Source: Caldilineaceae bacterium
GTDB taxonomy: Bacteria > Chloroflexota > Anaerolineae > Caldilineales > Caldilineaceae
Direction: 5' to 3'
Length of the DNA: 64,000 nucleotides
NCBI GenBank assembly: GCA_020433455.1
Contig: JAGRCP010000080.1
Location: forward strand, 1 to 64,000
The notes under the pieces are model-generated. The model saw only the letters and a program-made list of their open reading frames with translations, made no database searches and was not told the origin of the DNA. Every line of letters starts with the position of its first letter. The first letter of the stretch is position 1. Shown piece by piece: positions 38,694-46,986 of this stretch. Both the position numbers and the translations under genes were made by a program.

Positions 38694-39770
38694 CTACCGG
38701 TCAGGCGCCGGGCCGGTCGAGGAGCGAACGGACAGGTATGTCGTGAGCTGCTCGCGTCGTTGGACTGCCGGCTCCTCCGATTCCGGAGCGTCCTGCAATT
38801 CAATTAAAATCTGCGCCGCCCGGCCGCCTATTTCCAACATGGGCTGCTGGACTGTCGTCAGCGATGGCGTCAAAAAGGGGGCGTAGGTTCCATCAAACCC
38901 TACCACCGACATATCATCAGGCACCCCGAGACCGTGACGGTACAGCGTTTGGAGAGCGCCGGCCGCGAGAATGTCACAAGTGGCGAAAATAGCAGTCGGC
39001 GGATTCGCAACCCCGAGGAACTCCTCGGTATAGAGCGCACCGTCTCCGGCAAAGCCTCCATCTTCCATCGAATAGTATTCGCCCAGAGCAACCAATTGCT
39101 TATCGACAGGAAGGCCATATTTGTTGAGTACATCCACATAGCCGGCCAGACGCTCTTCCTCAATCAGACGATAACTTGTCGGCTCTCCTCGCTTCTGGTA
39201 ATAGTGCGGATCGCCGCCGATGTATGCAATGCGCTCATGCCCTAGCTCAATGAGATGTTCCATCGCCGCTGAGGAACCGGCATAGTTGTCAATCAGAACA
39301 GCATGGGTCTCAACATGCGTGATTCGTTCGACCTGGACGACTGGGACGCCATTGCTCACGGCAAGCTGCACATTCTCCGGATCAACCGCCGTTGTAAATA
39401 TGATGCCGTCAACACGTCTGTCAAGCAGCGTTTCGACACCCCGTCGTTCCTCGGCCGGATCGCCTTCCACGTTGTACAACAGCACATTGTAGCCATAGCG
39501 ATGGGCCTCCTTTTCCGCCCCCAAAGCGACGCGGGCAAAGAAAGGGTTGGGTGAAATACAGTGCAGCAAATGTCCAAGCGTCTTGGTCTGCTGCTGACGA
39601 AGCGCCCGCGCCAAAGTATTGACGCGATAGCCGGTCTCTTCGATGGCGGCCAGGACCTGATCCTTGGTTTCCTCTGCTACATATCCTCGTTGTTGAAGTA
39701 CGCGCGTGACTGTAGCAGTGGAGAGTCCGGCGTGTTTGGCTACATCTTTAATCGTAACGTGTTGACGCAT
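38694..39770 (-). CDS. LacI-family transcriptional regulator
   Basis: A 358-residue repressor. The N-terminal DNA-binding region is VTIKDVAKHAGLSTATVTRVL, with hinge helix region NTLARALRQQQTKTLG. The periplasmic-binding-protein-like effector domain follows (about 62-345; VDGIIFTTAV, HERIAYIGGD, DMSVVGFDGTYAP). A near-consensus promoter and a perfect 36-bp palindrome sit 95-157 bases upstream, so autoregulation is very likely. The effector is probably the sugar handled by this module. Confidence 0.94.
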   Translation of the reverse strand: MRQHVTIKDVAKHAGLSTATVTRVLQQRGYVAEETKDQVLAAIEETGYRVNTLARALRQQQTKTLGHLLHCISPNPFFARVALGAEKEAHRYGYNVLLYNVEGDPAEERRGVETLLDRRVDGIIFTTAVDPENVQLAVSNGVPVVQVERITHVETHAVLIDNYAGSSAAMEHLIELGHERIAYIGGDPHYYQKRGEPTSYRLIEEERLAGYVDVLNKYGLPVDKQLVALGEYYSMEDGGFAGDGALYTEEFLGVANPPTAIFATCDILAAGALQTLYRHGLGVPDDMSVVGFDGTYAPFLTPSLTTVQQPMLEIGGRAAQILIELQDAPESEEPAVQRREQLTTYLSVRSSTGPAPDR

Positions 39771-39864
39771 GGCGCCCTGTCTTTTGTGGCCTCAACTTTG
39801 CCCAGCGGTTATGAGCAAAGTCAATTATATGTGGTTGGAGTGATGGATTTTAGGTCAGAAACAC

Positions 39865-39900
39865 ATATGTAATCGTTCACATATGTGAACGATTACATAT
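39865..39900. promoter_or_regulatory. 36-bp perfect palindrome containing two LacI-type operators
   Basis: The whole 36 bases equal their own reverse complement. Within it are two 14-bp sites, TGTAATCGTTCACA at 39868-39881 and TGTGAACGATTACA at 39884-39897. They are reverse complements of each other, each with the central CG typical of LacI operators, centred 16 bp apart. The block overlaps the -10 box and start point of the lacI-like promoter. Confidence 0.82.
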
Positions 39901-39927
39901 AGTATCGCATCATCCAGGCTCTGTCAA
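39899..39927 (-). promoter_or_regulatory. Sigma-70 promoter of the LacI-family gene
   Basis: On the minus strand TTGACA, exactly 17 bases and TACTAT. The transcript would start inside the palindromic operator, giving a leader of about 120 bases. Confidence 0.8.
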
Positions 39928-40041
39928 TACGTACGCAAGGCTTTATTTTTCTTGAAGTATCTGTTTCAGTTGCAAATCGGGCCGAACAAGGTACAATGGG
40001 CGGTGGTATACTTCTCGATCAACAATGCAAGGAGGGACGTT

Positions 40042-40734
40042 TTGACTCAGGCAAATTGGGCTGCCGTCCAGCCGTTACTGGCCTTTGTGGATGCAGATAT
40101 CGTCAGCGGCAAAGATGAACTGGCGCGCGAGGCGCTGCTGGACAACCTCCGCCGTTATTCGTCGCCCGGCGTGGCCCCGCTCTGGGTAAACTGGATGCGG
40201 AATCGGGCGGACTTGCGCTTTGCATGTTTGGTGCGCGATGTGGGCGAGTTCAACGACTTTATGCTGGACACTGTACGCTGTGTGGAAGGCGTGCGCGAAA
40301 CGCGCACGGTCCTCAGCTTCGGAGGCCGCGCTGACATTGACACGCTGCTGGATCTGGAGATGGAAGTCAGCCCCAATAGCCAGATGGTGGCGGCCAGCGT
40401 CCAAATTGATGTAGAAGCGGGCGAGGATCGGGCCTGCTTTCAGGCCCTGCTGGACCTGCCGCCCCACCCTGACGTGCGTCGGGTTTGGCTGCTCAACTCC
40501 TACCACAGCAGCGATGCGGACCTGATGATGCTGCTGTTGGGCAAGAACATTGCAACGCTGACCGGCTACGTCATGAGCTGGATTCGTACTACACCGGGCG
40601 TCATCGACACAGAAACAAGCACGGTACTGGACTGGCGCTGGGTGGCCAGCCCCGAGAATATAGTGGAATTGTGCGAGCTTTTCTTCAGCCATAATTTCCG
40701 AGGCCAGTATCTGCCGGGCAATACTGACGTATAG
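40042..40734 (+). CDS. Protein with Lrp/AsnC ligand-binding-like domains, no DNA-binding domain
   Basis: About 230 residues from the TTG at 40042, chosen because AGGAGG lies six bases upstream. Two or three segments with the beta-alpha-beta-beta pattern of the RAM (AsnC effector) domain can be traced. The clearest is FACLVRDVGEFNDFMLDTVRCVEGVRETRTVLSF split over residues 50-100; a second, with MVAASVQIDVEAG, follows. No helix-turn-helix is seen. A plausible promoter (TTGCAA-16-TACAAT at 39970-39997, or an extended TGGTATACT at 40004-40012) lies just upstream. It may be a small-molecule sensor. Function unknown. Confidence 0.62.
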   Translation: MTQANWAAVQPLLAFVDADIVSGKDELAREALLDNLRRYSSPGVAPLWVNWMRNRADLRFACLVRDVGEFNDFMLDTVRCVEGVRETRTVLSFGGRADIDTLLDLEMEVSPNSQMVAASVQIDVEAGEDRACFQALLDLPPHPDVRRVWLLNSYHSSDADLMMLLLGKNIATLTGYVMSWIRTTPGVIDTETSTVLDWRWVASPENIVELCELFFSHNFRGQYLPGNTDV

Positions 40735-40755
40735 GATGAGGGAGAAGCCTGCTCC

Positions 40756-41610
40756 ATGATGAAATACTTCTCTCTGCTGCGCGAGGCCATTGTTCAGTGG
40801 CAGCAGGATGATATGTCGCGCATGGCAGCGGCGCTGGCCTACTTTACCGCCATTTCTATTGCTCCCCTGTCTCTCCTCATTATTTTGATTGCCGGTTTTC
40901 TGTGGGGCGGAGAACGCGCCGTCCGCATGGAGTTGATGCACTACATGCAGACGGCCATCGGTCCCGAAGGAGCCCACTTCGTCAGCATGGCAATCGAAAA
41001 TGCCGACCGCCCTACTTTCGGCAGCGTCGCCGGCATCATCAGCGCGGGCGCATTGCTGTGGGGTTCCACCAACGTGTTCGCACAATTGCAATACGCGTTG
41101 AACAAAATCTGGAACGTGACCAATAACAGAAACATCTTGACAACCAGCCTGAAGCAGCGCTCCGTCTCTTTTGCCGTGGTACTGGTGATTATCTTTCTTC
41201 TGCTGGTCTCCGTCGCTCTGAGCACGGCCGCCCAGACCATGCTGCGCTCGGTCCGCGCATCCCTGCCCGGTGTGGACTGGCTCTGGCAGGTAACGAACTT
41301 CGTCGTTTCGATTCTCTTCTCTACCATGCTATTTGCCTCCATTTTCAAAGTACTGCCGGACATCGACATTCCGTGGAGCGATGTTTGGCAGGGCGCCGTT
41401 GTTACCGCATGCCTCTTTGAAGTCGGGCGCTTCCTGCTCAGCTACTACCTGGCGCAAGTCAGCTCCTTCTACGGCGTGGCCGGCTCCATGCTTGCTTTTC
41501 TGATTTGGGTATATTTTTCTGCACAGATTATATTTTTGGGCGGTGAGTTTACCCAGGTTTACAGTCGGCGATACGGTTCGCTCAGCCATGAAGCTTTATC
41601 CCCCGATTGA
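40756..41610 (+). CDS. YihY/BrkB-family membrane protein
   Basis: A 284-residue protein with about six transmembrane helices, starting with KYFSLLREAIVQWQQDDMSRMAAALAYFTAISIAPL, the hallmark of the YihY/virulence factor BrkB family. GSTNVFAQLQYALNKIWNV and the C-terminal IFLGGEFTQVYSRRYGS also match. The biochemical role of this family is unsettled. It starts about 20 bases after the preceding gene. Confidence 0.9.
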   Translation: MMKYFSLLREAIVQWQQDDMSRMAAALAYFTAISIAPLSLLIILIAGFLWGGERAVRMELMHYMQTAIGPEGAHFVSMAIENADRPTFGSVAGIISAGALLWGSTNVFAQLQYALNKIWNVTNNRNILTTSLKQRSVSFAVVLVIIFLLLVSVALSTAAQTMLRSVRASLPGVDWLWQVTNFVVSILFSTMLFASIFKVLPDIDIPWSDVWQGAVVTACLFEVGRFLLSYYLAQVSSFYGVAGSMLAFLIWVYFSAQIIFLGGEFTQVYSRRYGSLSHEALSPD

Positions 41611-41702
41611 GCAGCGCACAAGAAAGATTCCCCATCGCGCTGCTCCCCATAGAAAAACCAAACAGATTTGAGACAACCACAAAACTGCGAAAGGAGTATT
41701 CC

Positions 41703-42401
41703 ATGGACCGCACGTGCGCCCAGTCATTCGACTGGATCATCTACAGGGATGCAACGCTGGCCGGATTGTCCGCTCTGCTGCCGTTGCCGTTTTTGGATGA
41801 CGCCGCTGAGGAGCGTTTTCGCAAGCAGATGCCCCAAAGCATTGCCGCACGTCGAGACTACGATCTCTCAGCCCAGCGCCTGAAACAGATAAACGCCAAC
41901 CCCATCAACCTGGTGCGGCGCATCAAGAACGTGGCGCTTTGGCCCATCAAGCTGCCCCAGCGTTTCCTTTCCCGCATTTGGCGCAAAGCCGTCTACGTCT
42001 TCACCATACGCCGCGCAGTTGTAAGCTTAAGCCACTATTGGCAGCGCGCCTTTCTTATCGATTACATGATCTGCTCCGGCTATCTGGAAGATGACGAAAC
42101 CGCGCAAGCAGCCATTGCCGCCATGCGCACCATCCTGGAAGAACGAGAGCCGGATACGCTAACCGAGTTAGCTGTAGACACGCTCCGCGCCATCCCTGGC
42201 GTTTCCCGCCTTGCCCGCAGCGGATTGAGTTCCCTGCGCAAGCGAGACGAAGAGGCGGAGGAGCTGGACCGCATAGTTCAACAATTCATGCGCAACAACT
42301 GGTCCCGCTACGCAACGTATTTTGATCGTTTGGCAGACCAGTATGACGAAGGCGTAAACGAACGGTTGGCCGCCGGACGGACTATGTCGCGCACAGCGTA
42401 A
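41703..42401 (+). CDS. Protein of unknown function
   Basis: A 232-residue protein from the ATG at 41703, which has AAAGGAG just upstream. A mildly hydrophobic N-terminal stretch (RDATLAGLSALLPLPFLDDAAEERF) is followed by a basic region (KLPQRFLSRIWRKAVYVFTIRRAVVSLSHYW) that could associate with the membrane. The C-terminal half is acidic and helical. I recognise no domain. It lies close behind the yihY-like gene, so they may work together, but no function can be assigned. Confidence 0.6.
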   Translation: MDRTCAQSFDWIIYRDATLAGLSALLPLPFLDDAAEERFRKQMPQSIAARRDYDLSAQRLKQINANPINLVRRIKNVALWPIKLPQRFLSRIWRKAVYVFTIRRAVVSLSHYWQRAFLIDYMICSGYLEDDETAQAAIAAMRTILEEREPDTLTELAVDTLRAIPGVSRLARSGLSSLRKRDEEAEELDRIVQQFMRNNWSRYATYFDRLADQYDEGVNERLAAGRTMSRTA

Positions 42402-42496
42402 GCGGAAATACGCAACTTGCACTGCGGGATTGTCGCCAGAATAGAAGATATCGGTTATTCTTATCCTTTTATGGACGAATTCCGTACACCCTCCCT

Positions 42497-43717
42497 ATGC
42501 ACGAGCCGCGCCCCATGAACACCAACCGCATGAATGCCAACAGACTTTCCGCTATTTCGCTGGGCCACTTCGCTATCGACGTCCTCAATTCGTCGGTGGT
42601 GATTATTTTGACCGTCTTCACGCGGGATCTGGCCCTGGGTTACAGTAAAATTGGCCTGGGCGTCATGATTTATATGCTGGCGGCATCCCTGAGCCAGCCC
42701 TTCTTCGGCCTGCTGGCGGATCGCTGGCGCGGGCGCTGGCTGGCTGCTTTTGGCCTGCTGTGGACCATGAGCTTTTACGCCATTGCCGCCTTCGCCGATA
42801 GCTATACGCTCCTCCTCACCTTATTGACCATCGGCGCACTGGGCAGCGGCGCATTTCACCCTACCGGCATCGTCAACGCCGGCGATGCCGGCGGTTCCCA
42901 ACCGACTACGGCTACGTCGGTCTTCTTTTTATTGGGCCAGACCGGTCTTTCCGTCGGACCGTTTGTGGCCGGCCTGGTGTTGGACCAAATGGGTATGCGT
43001 GGTCTGCCCTACATCGCGCTGGCTACACTGCCCGCGTTCCTCTACATGCTCTGGGCATTGCGCGCGCCCATGCAGGAGCAGGATGAGGTCGCACACGTCG
43101 CCGCGACCGGCAGCCGGTCACGCGGCGCGGCCGTTACGATTGTCGTCCTCTTTCTCCTCCTGGTGATCCTGCGCTCCAGCACGCTTCAGAGCTACATTGC
43201 GCTGCTGCCGCCCTACTTTGCCGACCAGGGCTACACTTCCGGCCAATACGGTTTCATGGTCAGCATCTTTACCCTGGCCGGCGCCCTGGGAACCTTCAGC
43301 GGCGGTTTTTTGGGCGATCGCTTCGATCGCCGCCACGTAATTGCCGTGACGCTGATCCTCTCCGTCCCCTTCTCCTTCCTCCTTTTGCGCAGTTCCGGCT
43401 GGGGCTATTACATCACAGCCGCGCTCTCGGGCGCGCTGCTCAACGTCCCCCACAGCATCCTGCTGATCATGGGGCAGGAGTTACTGCCCAAACGCAAAGG
43501 CATGATCGGCGGCGTGGTGTTGGGGCTCATGTTTGCCGCGGGCGCGGCCAGCGCCTGGCTTGCCGGCCTGGCCGCGGACCGGATCGGCCTGATGTCCGTC
43601 CTGACGCTGCTGGCTTTTGTGCCGCTTTTGGCCGCGGCTTTGGTTTACACCATGCCCAAAGCGCGTCCGCGTCTGCTGCGGACGCCCGCCGACGCCGCGG
43701 CCGTAGCCGCGGATTGA
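42497..43717 (+). CDS. MFS transporter of the fosmidomycin-resistance (Fsr/FosR) type
   Basis: A 406-residue 12-TM protein. SLGHFAIDVLNSSVVIIL opens TM1, followed by LLADRWRGRWLAAFGLL (motif A) and GSGAFHPTGIVNAGDAGG, the GxFHP motif characteristic of the FosR subgroup. The start is uncertain: ATGs at 42497, 42515 and 42530 all lack a strong ribosome site. It stands between an unknown gene and the Suf locus. The natural substrate is unknown. Confidence 0.86.
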   Translation: MHEPRPMNTNRMNANRLSAISLGHFAIDVLNSSVVIILTVFTRDLALGYSKIGLGVMIYMLAASLSQPFFGLLADRWRGRWLAAFGLLWTMSFYAIAAFADSYTLLLTLLTIGALGSGAFHPTGIVNAGDAGGSQPTTATSVFFLLGQTGLSVGPFVAGLVLDQMGMRGLPYIALATLPAFLYMLWALRAPMQEQDEVAHVAATGSRSRGAAVTIVVLFLLLVILRSSTLQSYIALLPPYFADQGYTSGQYGFMVSIFTLAGALGTFSGGFLGDRFDRRHVIAVTLILSVPFSFLLLRSSGWGYYITAALSGALLNVPHSILLIMGQELLPKRKGMIGGVVLGLMFAAGAASAWLAGLAADRIGLMSVLTLLAFVPLLAAALVYTMPKARPRLLRTPADAAAVAAD

Positions 43718-43823
43718 GCGTAAATAGCTCGCTTGACCCCATAGCAAAGTTTGCCGAATCCATCCGCCCGCGTCCGACGCTCATACGCCCCCTAACTTCG
43801 CCGCCGAATAAAAACATATTTTT

Positions 43824-43852
43824 TTGACAAAATTGTTTCCAGGGCGTATACT
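43824..43852 (+). promoter_or_regulatory. Sigma-70 promoter of sufR/suf locus
   Basis: A perfect TTGACA, 17-base spacer and TATACT. An ACAA-N2-TTGT inverted repeat (43827-43836) overlaps the -35 box and spacer and could be bound by SufR. The promoter is about 55 bases before the sufR start. Confidence 0.78.
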
Positions 43853-43907
43853 CTGCTTAATCGTTCTCGGCACGTAGCAATACGGCCCTAGCTCACGGTA
43901 TAGATCT

Positions 43908-44546
43908 ATGTCTCTGCCTCGTCTGCAATCCGATTCCGATAGTCCGTCATGGCGCATCATTACCCACTTACAGCGCCGTGGCAGCGCAACCATTAAAGAG
44001 CTGGAAGATGTACTGGGCGTTACGACGACAGCCGTACGCCAACATCTTGCCTCGTTGCAGGGTGAAGGCTATGTGGAGCGACGGCGCGAGAGTGCGGGCG
44101 TAGGCCGTCCTCACCACCTTTATTCTCTCACCGGCAAGGCGGATGAGCTGTTTGCCTGCTATTGTGACGATCTGGCGCTGACTTTGCTGGAGGAGGTATT
44201 GGCGGTGGAAGGCCCGGAGCGGGTCACGCTGGTGCTGGATCGGGTAAGCCGGCGGCTGGCCGATGGCTATGCCGATAGCGTCCGGTCCAGTGCGCTGCAC
44301 GAGCGGGTGGAGGAGATGGCCGCGGCGCTGGAAGCCAGGGGCGTCCTGACCGATGTGGCCATAGCCGAAGATGACATCATCACCCTGCACACTTACAACT
44401 GTCCCTATCACGAACTGGCCCAAAAACATGCGGAAATTTGCGCCATGGATGAGCAAATCATGCGCATGGTGCTGGGTTCGGACGTGAGCCTCAGTGCATG
44501 TATGATGGGGGATGGCGGTTGTTGCACGTTTTCTATCCAGTCATAG
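43908..44546 (+). CDS. sufR: SufR-type Fe-S-sensing transcriptional repressor of the suf locus
   Basis: A 212-residue DeoR/ArsR-like winged-helix regulator (HLQRRGSATIKELEDVLGVTTTAVRQHL) with a cysteine-rich C-terminus. Cysteines are at about 165 (NCPYHELA), 178 (AEIC), 198, 205 and 206 (CMMGDGGCC). In cyanobacterial and mycobacterial SufR these ligate a [4Fe-4S] cluster and the holo-protein represses suf. The position directly ahead of sufCBD supports this role. Confidence 0.88.
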   Translation: MSLPRLQSDSDSPSWRIITHLQRRGSATIKELEDVLGVTTTAVRQHLASLQGEGYVERRRESAGVGRPHHLYSLTGKADELFACYCDDLALTLLEEVLAVEGPERVTLVLDRVSRRLADGYADSVRSSALHERVEEMAAALEARGVLTDVAIAEDDIITLHTYNCPYHELAQKHAEICAMDEQIMRMVLGSDVSLSACMMGDGGCCTFSIQS

Positions 44547-44592
44547 TTTAAGATAAATTTTCTTTAGCAAAAAAAGAGGAGTTTGAGTTCGC

Positions 44593-45405
44593 ATGAGTAT
44601 TTTGGAAATCCGCAATTTGCATGCCGGCGTCGAGGATACGGAAATTCTCAAGGGCGTCGATCTGACGTTACGGAGCGGCGAGATTCACGCATTGATGGGC
44701 CCCAATGGGTCGGGCAAGTCAACCCTGGGCTACGTCATTGCCGGTCATCCCCACTATGATGTCTATGAGGGCGATATCCTGCTGGACGGCGAGAGCATTC
44801 TGGATATGGAAGCCGACGAGCGCACCAAGGCCGGCATTTTTCTGGCCTTCCAGTATCCCGTGGCCGTACCCGGCGTGAGCGTGGCCAACTTCCTGCGCAC
44901 CGCGGTCTCCAACGTGCGCGGTTACACCGATCAGGAAAACGGTTCGCAGCGCAGCGGCGTCATCGGCAGCAATCTCATGCCCATGCGCGATTTCCGCCGG
45001 GAGCTGAACGCCAAGATGAAAGAATTTAACGTGGATCCCAGCTTCGCCCGCCGCTACCTCAATGACGGCTTTTCCGGCGGCGAGAAGAAGCGCACCGAAG
45101 TCCTGCAGATGGCCATGCTGGAGCCCAAGTTCGCCATCCTCGACGAGTCGGACTCGGGCCTGGACATTGATGCCCTGCGCGTCGTTTCCGACGGCATCAA
45201 CAAGCTGGCGACTGAAGACCGAGGCTTCCTGCTGGTGACCCATTACCAGCGCATTCTCAACTACGTTACGCCCGATTACGTAAGCATCTTCTACGGCGGA
45301 CGCATCGTTCAGACCGGCGGCCCCGAAGTCGCGGCCATGCTGGAGGAGAAGGGCTACGGTTGGGTGGAAAGCGAATTTGAAGTCGTCGAAGTCGTTGAGG
45401 CGTAA
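44593..45405 (+). CDS. sufC: Fe-S cluster assembly ATPase SufC
   Basis: A 270-residue ABC-type ATPase. Walker A is GPNGSGKST, the signature FSGGEKKR, Walker [13 protein letters not shown] and the H-loop VTHYQRIL. It binds SufB and SufD to form the SufBC2D scaffold for Fe-S assembly. The start is 46 bases after sufR, with AGAGGAG upstream. Confidence 0.97.
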   Translation: MSILEIRNLHAGVEDTEILKGVDLTLRSGEIHALMGPNGSGKSTLGYVIAGHPHYDVYEGDILLDGESILDMEADERTKAGIFLAFQYPVAVPGVSVANFLRTAVSNVRGYTDQENGSQRSGVIGSNLMPMRDFRRELNAKMKEFNVDPSFARRYLNDGFSGGEKKRTEVLQMAMLEPKFAILDESDSGLDIDALRVVSDGINKLATEDRGFLLVTHYQRILNYVTPDYVSIFYGGRIVQTGGPEVAAMLEEKGYGWVESEFEVVEVVEA

Positions 45406-45407
45406 CG

Positions 45408-45493
45408 AAGAAAAAGAGAAATAAGAAGCCGGAAACGCAATCCTGTACAAGTGCGATTTCTAATTCCTCCTTCCTTATTTCTTATTTCTTATT
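45408..45493. repeat. A/G-rich imperfect palindromic element (family C) in the sufC-sufB spacer
   Basis: The left arm contains AAAAAGAGAAATAAGAAG and AACGCAATC. The right arm contains GCGATTTC and TTCCTTATTTCTTATTTC, roughly the reverse complement. The centre is CTGTACAAG. It starts three bases after the sufC stop and ends before the sufB ribosome site. Confidence 0.5.
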
Positions 45494-45510
45494 AGCTTTT
45501 AGGAGAAATC

Positions 45511-46926
45511 ATGGCAACGCAAGCAGATATGGAACAACTGTCAGGCGTTAAAGAACAATATCAGTACGGCTTCCATGACGATGTGGAGGCGTTTTACAAG
45601 GCCGATAAGGGGCTGAACCACGCGGTCATCGACCAGATTTCCGACCAAAAGAATGAACCAGACTGGATGCGCGAGTTCCGCCATCAGGCCCTGGACATCT
45701 TTCTGGAAAAGCCCTTGCCCACCTGGGGCGCGGACCTTACCCAAATCGACTACGACGATATTATTTACTATTTGCGTCCGGCGGAAAAGCAGGGCAAGAC
45801 GTGGGACGAAGTGCCCGAAAGCATCAAGAACACCTTCGAGCGCCTGGGCATCCCCGAGGCCGAACGCAAGTTCCTGGCCGGCGTGGGCGCACAGTATGAT
45901 TCGGAGGTCGTCTACCACAGCCTGCGCGAGGAATGGGAGAAGCAGGGCGTTATCTTCCTGGACACGGATACCGGCCTGCGCGAGCATGAAGACCTCTTCC
46001 GGGAATACTTCGCTACGGTGATTCCCGCGGCCGACAACAAGTTTGCTGCGCTCAACAGCGCGGTGTGGAGCGGCGGCAGCTTCGTCTACGTGCCCGCGGG
46101 CGTGCATGTGGACATCCCGCTCCAGGCCTACTTCCGCATCAACGCGGAAAACATGGGCCAGTTCGAGCGCACCCTCATGATTATCGAAGAGGGCGCGAGC
46201 GTGCATTATGTAGAAGGCTGTACCGCGCCGGTTTACAGCTCTAACAGCCTCCACAGCGCGGTGGTGGAGATCATTGTAAAGAAGGGCGCCCGCTGCCGCT
46301 ACACCACCATCCAGAATTGGAGCACCGATGTTTACAACCTGGTGACCAAGCGCGCCATTGCCCAGGAAGGCGCGACCATGGAGTGGGTGGACGGCAATCT
46401 CGGCTCCAAGGTCACCATGAAGTATCCGGCCGTCTACATGCTGGGCCCCAAAGCCCACGGCGAGATTTTGTCGATTGCCTTTGCCGGTCACGGTCAGCAC
46501 CAGGACGCGGGCGGCAAGGTCGTCCACGGAGCTCCTTACACCAGCTCTAAAATCGTCTCCAAGTCCATTTCCAAGGACGGCGGCCGCGCCAGCTACCGCG
46601 GTCTGCTCAAGGTAGGCAAGGGTGCGCACCACAGCAAAAGCAACGTGGTTTGCGACGCGCTGCTGCTGGATGAAGCCAGCCGCTCGGACACCTATCCGTA
46701 TATTGAAATTGAGGAAGATGACGTCAGCGTCGGCCATGAGGCTTCCGTCTCTAAAATCGGCGAAGAGCAGCTCTTTTATCTTATGAGTCGGGGCATCAGC
46801 GAAGACGAGGCCGCGGCCATGATCGTCGGCGGCTTTATCGAGCCGCTGGTCAAGGAGTTGCCCATGGAATACGCCGTGGAGATGAACCGTCTCATTCAGT
46901 TGCAGATGGAAGGCAGCATCGGCTAA
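45511..46926 (+). CDS. sufB: Fe-S cluster assembly scaffold SufB
   Basis: A 471-residue scaffold subunit. The central beta-helix has [24 protein letters not shown] and [11 protein letters not shown]. The sulfur-accepting cysteine is Cys381 in [14 protein letters not shown], matching Cys405 of E. coli SufB. The [11 protein letters not shown] motif with the conserved His follows. The start has a strong TAGGAG site. Confidence 0.97.
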   Translation: MATQADMEQLSGVKEQYQYGFHDDVEAFYKADKGLNHAVIDQISDQKNEPDWMREFRHQALDIFLEKPLPTWGADLTQIDYDDIIYYLRPAEKQGKTWDEVPESIKNTFERLGIPEAERKFLAGVGAQYDSEVVYHSLREEWEKQGVIFLDTDTGLREHEDLFREYFATVIPAADNKFAALNSAVWSGGSFVYVPAGVHVDIPLQAYFRINAENMGQFERTLMIIEEGASVHYVEGCTAPVYSSNSLHSAVVEIIVKKGARCRYTTIQNWSTDVYNLVTKRAIAQEGATMEWVDGNLGSKVTMKYPAVYMLGPKAHGEILSIAFAGHGQHQDAGGKVVHGAPYTSSKIVSKSISKDGGRASYRGLLKVGKGAHHSKSNVVCDALLLDEASRSDTYPYIEIEEDDVSVGHEASVSKIGEEQLFYLMSRGISEDEAAAMIVGGFIEPLVKELPMEYAVEMNRLIQLQMEGSIG

Positions 46927-46986
46927 ATCATTACGCGCGGGCGCGGCAATTATCGCCCGCGCGTCGCATTATGCGGGAGGAAAAAA

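Noticed and set aside
43481-43817. Short overlapping frames behind the FosR-like gene
   Set aside because: They are antisense to the end of the MFS gene and its spacer, with Arg-rich shadow-type products.
45541-46737. Open frame of 398 codons on the minus strand
   Set aside because: Antisense to sufB, which has all family motifs.
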